Source: Clostridia bacterium (GTDB taxonomy: Bacteria > Bacillota > Clostridia > Christensenellales > CAG-917). Taken from it: DNA of 8,135 bases. A model generated the notes under the pieces. That model saw nothing but the letters and a program-made list of their open reading frames with translations, was not told the DNA's origin and did not search any database. The position numbers were made by a program, and so were the translations under genes. The stretch lies in NCBI GenBank assembly GCA_900754695.1, contig CAAEDU010000022.1, forward strand, positions 1-8,135, in the 5' to 3' direction. Shown piece by piece: positions 1-6,136 of the stretch. How positions within the stretch are numbered: position 1 is the stretch's first letter; each line of letters begins with the position of its first letter.

Positions 1-9
1 CTGCGGGTT

Positions 10-55
10 CCCCCAAAAACCATTCCCCCCTGCGGGGCCCCACGGTTTTAGGGGG
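10..55. repeat. Long imperfect inverted repeat (intergenic hairpin)
   Basis: The arms at 10-21 and 44-55 pair over 12 positions with a single A/A mismatch (15 against 50). Inside them CCCC (27-30) and GGGG (34-37) form a second short stem around TGC. The whole can fold into one GC-rich cruciform or RNA hairpin. It lies beyond the gyrase terminator and is followed by more palindromes (CGTCC-GA-GGACG at 81-92; GGCGCC at 92-97 and 103-108). No gene is supported here. I infer a dispersed intergenic palindromic repeat; a second copy outside the window would be needed to show that. Confidence 0.6.
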
Positions 56-119
56 CACCTTCGGCGCTCGGGCATGAGGGCGTCCGAGGACGGCGCCTCT
101 GCGGCGCCGCCATGTTATG

Positions 120-345
120 CCGCTTGCAATGCGCCCGCGGAGCGATCAGATGGCGCATTGCCGACGCACTACCGTCCAGCCCTCGGCACTCACACGGTCG
201 CCGCGGCGCTCAAGAGGGCTAATGCCCTGTGAGCGCTTGGTGAGCGGCTCCACTCCGAATAAGATAACATCGTGTCAAGCAACGCTCGCTCGGAGTTTTC
301 GTTATTTCGTCTTCGAAAGAGTGTTCGGCGCACTCAAAGACACTC
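120..345. other. Gene-free region with a chain of stem-loops
   Basis: I see no credible coding region here. The stretch holds successive inverted repeats. A perfect 10-bp stem pairs 126-135 with 152-161 around a 16-base loop. A nested hairpin has an outer stem 206-211/231-236 and an inner stem 215-219/224-228 closed by TAAT. A 7-bp stem pairs 252-258 with 290-296 and is followed on the plus strand by TTT CG TTATTT. Short stems follow at 305-309/314-318 and 319-323/331-335. This could be a structured non-coding RNA on the plus strand ending near 300, or a cluster of palindromic repeats. No promoter was recognised and it matches no RNA family I know. Confidence 0.4.
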
Positions 346-412
346 TATCAAACTATCCGTTAATTACGCCCGAAACAGGAACGCATCGGGACAAAGGTGA
401 CGGGCAAAATCA

Positions 413-440
413 CAAAACGCACGGTTCAGCGTGCGTTTTG
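413..440 (-). terminator. Intrinsic terminator of the gyrB-gyrA operon
   Basis: Read on the minus strand, a perfect 10-bp stem (CAAAACGCAC pairing with GTGCGTTTTG, arms 431-440 and 413-422) closes an 8-base loop. It runs into a T-rich tail (TTTTG TGATTTTG). It lies 62 bases past the gyrA stop codon and is the first good hairpin there. The plus strand also carries TTTT after the stem, so it may work in both directions. Confidence 0.8.
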
Positions 441-502
441 CGTGGTGTAAAGTTTGTGTTTGGGTGTTTTGATCGCGTTTGCGCTGTGGGGCGCGGTAGG
501 GG

Positions 503-3121
503 TTATTGCTCCTCTTCGGGGGCTGCTTCCGCAGGGGCTGTCGTGCCGTCTGCGGCTTCGCTGCCGAGAGAGGTCGCGGCTTCCGCGTCTTCGGGAGCTG
601 CGCCCTCCGCCGCACCCGCTTCGCCTTCCGCGGTCTCGCCCTCGGGCTCCTCGTCCTCGTGGGGAGTGAGCGCGATGCCGACCACTTTGGTCTCCTCTCC
701 TTTCAGCTTCATGATGCGCACGCCCTGGGTGGCGCGTCCGATCTTGGAGATCTCGTCCGCCTGGACGCGGATGATGATGCCGCCGTCCGTGATCATCATG
801 ACGTCCATATCCGCGGGGATGACTTTGAGCCCCGCGAGGTCGCCCGTCTTCTCGTTGAACACGCCGGCTTTGACGCCTTTGCCCGCTCTGCCCTGCAGGG
901 GGTAATCGTCCACGCTGCTGCGCTTGCCGTAGCCGTGGGTGGTGATGGTGAGGATCTCGCAGCCCTCGGTGACGACGGCGAGGTCGACCATATGCGCGCC
1001 TTCGGGGATGCGCATGCTCTTGACGCCCATTGCCGTCCTGCCCGTGGGACGGACGTCCTTCTCGTTGAAGCGGATGCAATAGCCCTCGCTGGACGCCATG
1101 ATGAGCTGATCGTCACCGGAGGTCAGCACCGCCTCGATGAGCTCGTCCTCTTCCATGAACTTGATGGCGATCTTGCCGTTGCGCTTGATGGACGCGAACT
1201 CGTCGAGCGGGGTCTTTTTGATGAGACCGCGCTTGGTGGCGAGCATGAGGAACTTGCCCTCTCTCTCCTCGGGGAGTGGGAGCACCGTCTGCACTTTCTC
1301 GCCGGGAGAGAGCTGCAGCAAGTTGACGAGCGCGCGACCGCGGGAGGTCTTGCTCGCCTCCGGGATCTCGTAGCCCATCATGGTGTACGCCTTGCCGAGG
1401 TTGGTGAAGAAGAGCATATCCTGGTGGGTATTGCTGACGAAGATGTGCTCGACAAAGTCGTCATCCTTCGCCTTATGCGCGGTGACGCCCATGCCTCCCC
1501 TTCTCTGCGAGCGGTATTCGGACACGGGCAGACGCTTGATGTAGCCGCCGTGAGTCATGGAGACGACGATGTCCTCCTTGTCGATGAGGTCGGCGATGTT
1601 TATCTCGGAATAGTCGTAGCTGAGCTCGGAGCGGCGCGGAGTGGCGTAGCGCTCCTTGATCTCGGTGATCTCCTTGACGATGAGCTCCTTGACGGCGTCC
1701 TCGGAGGCGAGGATGCGCTTGTACTCCTCGATCTCGGCGCGTTTTTCGGCGAGCTCTTCGTTGAGTTTCTCCACCTCGAGCCCTGTGAGGCGCTGCAAGC
1801 GCATTTCGAGGATGGCGACGGCCTGTTTCTCGCTGAGGAGGAAACGCTCCGTCAATTTGTCTATGGCGTCCTGACGGTCCGCGCTCTTTTTGAGCAGCTC
1901 GACCACTTCGTCGATGTTGGCAAGGGCGATGACGAGACCGTTGAGGATGTGCTCTCTCTCCTCCGCCTTCTCGAGGTCGAACCTGGTGCGGCGGACGATG
2001 ACGTCCTCCTGGTGCGCGATGTAATATTCGAGGATCTGTTTGAGGTTGAGGATGCGCGGGGTGCCGTCCACGAGCGCGAGCAGAATGATGGAGTTGTTCA
2101 CCTGCAGGCTGGTCTGCTTGAAGAGGGTGTTGAGCACCACCTGGGGGTTGTGATCCTTCTTGACGTCGATGACGATGCGCATACCGGTGCGGTCTGTCTC
2201 CTCGCTGATGTCGGAGATGCCTTCGATGCGCTTGTCCTTGACCTGATCGGCGATGTTCTCGATGAGCTTCGCCTTGTTGACCTGATAGGGAAGCTCGGTG
2301 ATGATGATGCGGCTCTTTCCGCCGGGGAGCTCCTCTATCTCGGTGCGTGAACGGATGACCGCCGCCCCTTTGCCGGTGCGGTACGCCTGACGGATCGCCG
2401 CCCTGCCGAGGACGAGACCCGCAGTCGGATAATCGGGAGCGGGGATGTATTCCATGAGGTCGTCCACGGTGAGCTCGGGGTTGCGCATGAGCGCGACCAC
2501 GGCGTCGATGACCTCACCGAGGTTGTGCGGGGGGATGGACGTCGCCATGCCCACCGCGATGCCGTCCGAACCGTTGACGAGAAGATTCGGGAAGCGGGAA
2601 GGCAGCACCACGGGCTGCTCGCGCGTATCGTCGAAGTTGGGATAGAAATCCACCGTGCGCTTGTCGATGTCGCGGATCATCTCGAGGGCGATCTTGGAAA
2701 GTCTCGCCTCGGTGTAACGGTAAGCCGCGGGAGGGTCGCCGTCCACGGAACCGAAGTTGCCGTGACCGTCCACGAGAGGACAGCGGATGGAGAAATCCTG
2801 CGCGAGGCGGACCATCGCGTCATAGACGGAGATGTCGCCGTGGGGGTGGTATTTGCCCAGCACCTCGCCGACCACCATCGCGCTCTTGCGGTAGGGCTTG
2901 TCGGGGGTGAGGTTGAGCTCGTTCATCGCATAGAGGATGCGCCTGTGCACGGGTTTCAGACCGTCTCTGACGTCCGGGATGGCACGGGAGACGTTGACCG
3001 CCATCGCGTAGGCGATGAAGGACTTCTTCAGCTCGTTCTCCACCTCGACGTTGAGGACCTTGCTGTCATCCAGATGCTCGAGATATTCCTTGTCTTTATC
3101 TTTCAAAGTGTCCTTGCTCAT
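503..3121 (-). CDS. gyrA: DNA gyrase subunit A
   Basis: This is the breakage-reunion and DNA-wrapping subunit of type IIA topoisomerase DNA gyrase (A2B2), which introduces negative supercoils using ATP hydrolysed by GyrB. The 872-residue protein is complete. Catalytic Arg135-Tyr136 sit in AAYRYTEAR, where the tyrosine forms the covalent bond to DNA. The quinolone region is at 90-101 (KYHPHGDISVYD), with Ile97 at E. coli position 83 and Asp101 at position 87. A coiled-coil and tower region covers roughly 370-490. The C-terminal beta-pinwheel (about 515-818) shows six blade motifs. The GyrA box QRRGGMG at 539-545 marks it as GyrA rather than ParC. A Glu/Ala-rich tail (821-872) has 18 acidic and no Lys/Arg residues. 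The start is supported by AGGAGG (3126-3131) four bases upstream. It begins 12 bases after the gyrB stop, so the two are probably translationally coupled. Confidence 0.98.
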   Translation of the reverse strand: MSKDTLKDKDKEYLEHLDDSKVLNVEVENELKKSFIAYAMAVNVSRAIPDVRDGLKPVHRRILYAMNELNLTPDKPYRKSAMVVGEVLGKYHPHGDISVYDAMVRLAQDFSIRCPLVDGHGNFGSVDGDPPAAYRYTEARLSKIALEMIRDIDKRTVDFYPNFDDTREQPVVLPSRFPNLLVNGSDGIAVGMATSIPPHNLGEVIDAVVALMRNPELTVDDLMEYIPAPDYPTAGLVLGRAAIRQAYRTGKGAAVIRSRTEIEELPGGKSRIIITELPYQVNKAKLIENIADQVKDKRIEGISDISEETDRTGMRIVIDVKKDHNPQVVLNTLFKQTSLQVNNSIILLALVDGTPRILNLKQILEYYIAHQEDVIVRRTRFDLEKAEEREHILNGLVIALANIDEVVELLKKSADRQDAIDKLTERFLLSEKQAVAILEMRLQRLTGLEVEKLNEELAEKRAEIEEYKRILASEDAVKELIVKEITEIKERYATPRRSELSYDYSEINIADLIDKEDIVVSMTHGGYIKRLPVSEYRSQRRGGMGVTAHKAKDDDFVEHIFVSNTHQDMLFFTNLGKAYTMMGYEIPEASKTSRGRALVNLLQLSPGEKVQTVLPLPEEREGKFLMLATKRGLIKKTPLDEFASIKRNGKIAIKFMEEDELIEAVLTSGDDQLIMASSEGYCIRFNEKDVRPTGRTAMGVKSMRIPEGAHMVDLAVVTEGCEILTITTHGYGKRSSVDDYPLQGRAGKGVKAGVFNEKTGDLAGLKVIPADMDVMMITDGGIIIRVQADEISKIGRATQGVRIMKLKGEETKVVGIALTPHEDEEPEGETAEGEAGAAEGAAPEDAEAATSLGSEAADGTTAPAEAAPEEEQ

Positions 3122-3133
3122 ACATCCTCCTCA

Positions 3134-5041
3134 TCAAACGTCGAGGTCTTCGACGAGTTTGGCGTTCTCTTCGATGAAGGCGCGCCTGAGTTCGGGCTGC
3201 TCTCCCATGAGGACGGAGAACATTTCGTCCGCGGAGATGGCGTCTTCCATCGTCACGCGAAGAAGAGTGCGGCTCTTGGGGTCCATCGTGGTCTCCCAGA
3301 GCTGTTCCGGGTTCATCTCGCCGAGGCCCTTGTAACGCTGCAGGTCGTAGCCCTTCCTGCCGTTCTCCTCATAGAAGGCGTTCAGCGCGTCGTCGTCGTA
3401 GAAATACCACTCCTGCTTGCCTCTCGCGAGCTTGTAAAGCGGGGGCTGCGCGATGTAGACGTGCCCGTTTTCGATGAGCGGGCGCATGAAGCGGAAGAAG
3501 AAGGTGAGCATGAGGATGCGGATGTGCGAGCCGTCCACGTCCGCGTCCGTCATGCAGATGATGCGGTCGTAGCGCAGCTTGCTCTCGTCGTAGTCCGCGT
3601 TGATGCCGCAGCCGAAGGCGGTGATCATCGCCTTGATCTCCTCGTTCTCCAGCACCTTGTGCAGCCTCGCCTTCTCGACGTTGATGATCTTGCCCCTGAG
3701 GGGCAGGATGGCTTGGAACCTGCGGTCCCTGCCCTGCTTGGCGGAGCCGCCTGCGGAATCGCCCTCGACGAGATAGATCTCGCACACCTTGGGGTCCTTG
3801 TCCGTGCAGTCCGCGAGTTTGCCGGGGAGCGTGGTGCTCTCGAGAGCGGACTTGCGGCGCGCGGTCTCCCTCGCCGCTCTCGCCGCCTCGCGGGCGCGCT
3901 GTGCGGTGATGGTCTTGAGAACGAGCTCCTTCGCTTCGCGGGGATGCTCTTCAAGATAAGTCCCCAGCCCTTCCGTCACGCTCTTTGCGACAGCCGCTCT
4001 CATGCTGCTGTTGCCCAGCTTAGTCTTGGTCTGACCCTCGAACTGAGGCTCCGCGAGCTTGACGGAGATGACCGCGGTCAGACCCTCTCTGACGTCCTCG
4101 CCGGAGAGCTTGTCCGCCTCTTTCAGAATGCCCGCCTTCCTGCCGTAGTCGTTGATGACCTTGGTGATGGCTGCCTTGAATCCGTCAAGGTGCGTGCCGC
4201 CCTCCTCGGTGTTGATGTTGTTGGCAAAGGCAAGGATGGTGTCCGTATAAGAATCGTTATACTGCATCGCCACCTCGATCTCGCTGTCCACGTAGTGCGC
4301 GTCGAAATAGACCACGCTCTCGAAGATGGTCTCCTTGTTGCGGTTGAGGCTCTCCACAAAGGAGACGATTCCGCCCTCATAGCAGAAGACCTCGTGCCTT
4401 GCGGGCTGAACGCGCTCGTCCGAGATCTCGATGGTGAGACCTTTGTTGAGATAGGCAAGCTCTCTCAGCCTCGCCTTCATGGTGTCGTAGTTGAAGTCCA
4501 GCGTCTCGAAGATGTCGCTGTCGGGATAGAACGTGATGGTGGTGCCGGTGTCCGCAGCCTCTCCGACCACCGCGAGCGGACGCTCCGCCACGCCGCGGTT
4601 GAAACGGATGCGGTAGAGCTTGCCGCCCTGCCTGACCTCCGCGACCAGCCACTCCGAGAGCGCGTTGACGCAGGACACGCCCACGCCGTGCAGACCGCCC
4701 GAGATCTTATAGCCGCCGCTGCCGAATTTGCCGCCGGCGTGCAGCTTGGTGAGCACGACTTCGACAGCCGATTTCCCTTCCTTTTCGATGATGCCGACGG
4801 GGATGCCGCGCCCGTTGTCCGTGACGCGCACCGCGCCGTCGGGCAGGATCTCCACCGAAATGTGCGTGCAATAGCCCGCGAGCGCCTCGTCGATGGAGTT
4901 GTCCACCACTTCCGTCACGAGATGATGGAGCCCTCGTGTATCCGTCGAGCCGATGTACATCCCGGGACGCTTCCTCACCGGGTCCAGCCCTTCCAGCACT
5001 TGGATGTCCGTCGCATTATAGCTGTGTTTGACTTCTTCCAT
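3134..5041 (-). CDS. gyrB: DNA gyrase subunit B
   Basis: This is the ATPase subunit of DNA gyrase; it captures the T-segment and powers strand passage with GyrA in the cytoplasm. At 635 residues it is the usual short Gram-positive length. The GHKL ATPase domain has Glu44 (general base) and Asn48 in EVVDNSIDEALAG, Asp75 in TDNGRGIP, and the ATP-lid glycines in GGLHGVGVSCVNALS (115-129). The transducer contains QTK at 337-339, with Lys339 reaching the ATP gamma-phosphate. The TOPRIM domain has EGDSAGGSAKQGR (426-438) and the metal-binding D499-A-D501-V-D503. The C-terminal zone includes QRYKGLGEMNPEQLW (568-582). The ATG is preceded by AAGGAGG with a four-base gap. It is first gene of the gyrB-gyrA operon. 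The usual upstream partner recF is absent: a divergent exported-protein gene lies there instead. Confidence 0.98.
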   Translation of the reverse strand: MEEVKHSYNATDIQVLEGLDPVRKRPGMYIGSTDTRGLHHLVTEVVDNSIDEALAGYCTHISVEILPDGAVRVTDNGRGIPVGIIEKEGKSAVEVVLTKLHAGGKFGSGGYKISGGLHGVGVSCVNALSEWLVAEVRQGGKLYRIRFNRGVAERPLAVVGEAADTGTTITFYPDSDIFETLDFNYDTMKARLRELAYLNKGLTIEISDERVQPARHEVFCYEGGIVSFVESLNRNKETIFESVVYFDAHYVDSEIEVAMQYNDSYTDTILAFANNINTEEGGTHLDGFKAAITKVINDYGRKAGILKEADKLSGEDVREGLTAVISVKLAEPQFEGQTKTKLGNSSMRAAVAKSVTEGLGTYLEEHPREAKELVLKTITAQRAREAARAARETARRKSALESTTLPGKLADCTDKDPKVCEIYLVEGDSAGGSAKQGRDRRFQAILPLRGKIINVEKARLHKVLENEEIKAMITAFGCGINADYDESKLRYDRIICMTDADVDGSHIRILMLTFFFRFMRPLIENGHVYIAQPPLYKLARGKQEWYFYDDDALNAFYEENGRKGYDLQRYKGLGEMNPEQLWETTMDPKSRTLLRVTMEDAISADEMFSVLMGEQPELRRAFIEENAKLVEDLDV

Positions 5042-5102
5042 GCTTCCTCCTTGCGGTGAATATTGTTGTTGTAATAAACATATTAAATGAATATTCTATA
5101 AT

Positions 5103-5131
5103 ATTTTATCACACGCACGCGCGCAAAGCAA
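5103..5131 (-). promoter_or_regulatory. Extended -10 promoter of gyrB-gyrA
   Basis: On the minus strand, -35 TTGCTT (5126-5131) is followed by a 17-base spacer and -10 TAAAAT (5103-5108), with TG one base upstream of the -10 (TGA-TAAAAT, an extended -10). Transcription should start near 5096, giving a leader of about 55 bases that is very AT-rich in an otherwise GC-rich window. The spacer is nearly all alternating pyrimidine-purine (5110-5125). The palindrome GAATATTC (5089-5096) lies at the predicted start and TGAATATT recurs at 5057-5064 and 5088-5095. The assignment rests on consensus match and position only. Confidence 0.7.
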
Positions 5132-5159
5132 GCGTTTTCCGCCGTCGGGCGCGTAATAA

Positions 5160-5169
5160 TACAGGTGTA
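5160..5169. promoter_or_regulatory. TACA-N2-TGTA palindrome, possible operator
   Basis: The sequence TACAGGTGTA is a perfect palindrome apart from its central GG, and it extends by one more pair to ATACAGGTGTAT. This fits the TACANNTGTA pattern bound by winged-helix repressors of the BlaI/MecI/CopY family. It lies in the divergent region, about 29 bases upstream of the gyrB -35 and about 68 bases upstream of the -35 of the FN3-like gene. A chance match cannot be ruled out, and no such regulator is encoded in the window. Other palindromes nearby are GCCCC-GA-GGGGC (5190-5201) and CCCGCGGG (5222-5229). Confidence 0.3.
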
Positions 5170-5237
5170 TCATCATCTTCCTCGCACGCGCCCCGAGGGG
5201 CTCTCATGCGGTCGTCGGCACCCCGCGGGTCCCGCTG

Positions 5238-5266
5238 TTGACTTTTGTCGAAATTTGTCTTATTTT
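5238..5266 (+). promoter_or_regulatory. Promoter of the FN3-like protein / lipoprotein operon
   Basis: The match is -35 TTGACT (5238-5243), a 17-base spacer, and -10 TATTTT (5261-5266). The coding ATG is at 5276, only nine bases past the -10, so transcription should begin at or within a few bases of the start codon. No Shine-Dalgarno sequence lies between the -10 and the ATG. Confidence 0.65.
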
Positions 5267-5275
5267 GTTGTTGTG

Positions 5276-6136
5276 ATGAAAAAGATCCTCTTCCCCGTCG
5301 TTTGCGCGCTGATCGCGGCCGTGCTGCTGCTCTCGGCGCCCGTATCCTCCCCGCCCGCCGCGGCGGAGAGCATGACCGTGCACTTCGACGATGGCGCGGC
5401 GGTCTGGACGGAATGCGAAGGCGCGACAAACTACGTCATCTCGGTCGCGGACGCGGACGGCGGCGAAGTGCTGAGAGCAACAGTCTCCTCGTCCACCCTC
5501 TTTTATCCCCTTTCCGACCTGCTGGCCGCGGGCGGCAAATATACCGTCACGGTGACGGCATTTTCGGATGCGACGCCCGTTGCGACGGCGTCCGCCTCTT
5601 TCGCCCACACCGTCACTCTCGCCTCTCCCGCCCTCTCCTTTGCGGACGGGACCCTCTCCTGGAGCGCGCTTGCGGGATCGTCGGGCTATGCCGTGACTCT
5701 GAACGGCGTGGACCTCGGGACGGTCACAATGACGAGCGTTTACCTCGCAGACATCGCCGTTGCTGCGGGAAGTTACACCGTCTCCGTCATCGCTCTCGGC
5801 GACGAGTTCAACCTCCCGTCTTCTTCCGCGGAACTGACCTTTTCAGTCGCCTCCGCGCCCTTCCCTCCCTACGACGCTCTCCTTGCCGAGACGGGTGGCA
5901 GGAGGATCGTGACATGGACGGTGCCGGAGGGCGAAACGCCGAAAGGCTATGTTTATGAGTTGTTTTCGGACGATAAACTGCTCGTTTCTGGCGAATGCGT
6001 CTCCAACGGGCTGGATGTGACGGAGTTCACCGCCGAGGGCGGGAGCTTTCTCCTTCGCGTGCGCACGGTCGCAGGAGACAGGGTGAGCGCGGCGTTTTCT
6101 TTCTCATTCGAAGTCACGGACGGAGGTGCGCAATGA
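5276..6136 (+). CDS. Exported protein with three fibronectin-III-like modules
   Basis: Function is unknown. The 286-residue protein starts with a signal peptide: MKK, a hydrophobic core (about 4-20), then a probable signal peptidase I site after Ala-Ala-Ala30. The mature part is three tandem beta-sandwich modules of about 85 residues. Their landmark tryptophans (Trp44, Trp129, Trp214) are exactly 85 residues apart, each followed by a Tyr-x-(V/L) strand and a (S/K)YTV(S/T)V or equivalent strand. This pattern fits fibronectin type III-like domains used as spacers or binding modules on secreted proteins. No catalytic motif, sortase signal or membrane anchor is visible. The reading frame is open further upstream to a GTG at 5165, but the signal peptide fixes the ATG at 5276. 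There is no ribosome binding site and the promoter abuts the gene, suggesting a leaderless message. Its stop overlaps the next start (ATGA), so it is probably a partner of the lipoprotein. Confidence 0.8.
   Translation: MKKILFPVVCALIAAVLLLSAPVSSPPAAAESMTVHFDDGAAVWTECEGATNYVISVADADGGEVLRATVSSSTLFYPLSDLLAAGGKYTVTVTAFSDATPVATASASFAHTVTLASPALSFADGTLSWSALAGSSGYAVTLNGVDLGTVTMTSVYLADIAVAAGSYTVSVIALGDEFNLPSSSAELTFSVASAPFPPYDALLAETGGRRIVTWTVPEGETPKGYVYELFSDDKLLVSGECVSNGLDVTEFTAEGGSFLLRVRTVAGDRVSAAFSFSFEVTDGGAQ

Noticed and set aside
117..905. Open frame on the plus strand crossing the gyrase terminator
   Set aside because: It runs through the intergenic hairpins, the gyrase terminator and the antisense of gyrA; composition is Ser/Ala/Pro/Arg-rich and non-protein-like.
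506..2350. Long open frame of 614 codons on the plus strand
   Set aside because: It lies wholly antisense to gyrA, which is certain. Its translation is Asp/Leu/Val-rich with no recognisable domain, as expected for the complement of a GC-rich gene.
3692..3694. Arg at the GyrB position equivalent to E. coli Lys447 as a resistance change
   Set aside because: Arg in LPLRGK is normal for Gram-positive GyrB, so it is not evidence of resistance.
503..5041. Topoisomerase IV (parC-parE) instead of gyrase
   Set aside because: The QRRGGMG box, six pinwheel blades and overall similarity of both subunits to gyrase identify gyrA and gyrB.
2525..5059. Open frame of 844 codons on the plus strand
   Set aside because: It covers the opposite strand of gyrB and the start of gyrA; the product resembles no family and is explained by codon bias of the real genes.
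5165..5275. Upstream GTG start giving the FN3-like protein 37 more residues
   Set aside because: The extra residues would put a charged stretch before an obvious MKK signal peptide, cross the promoter, and have no ribosome binding site.
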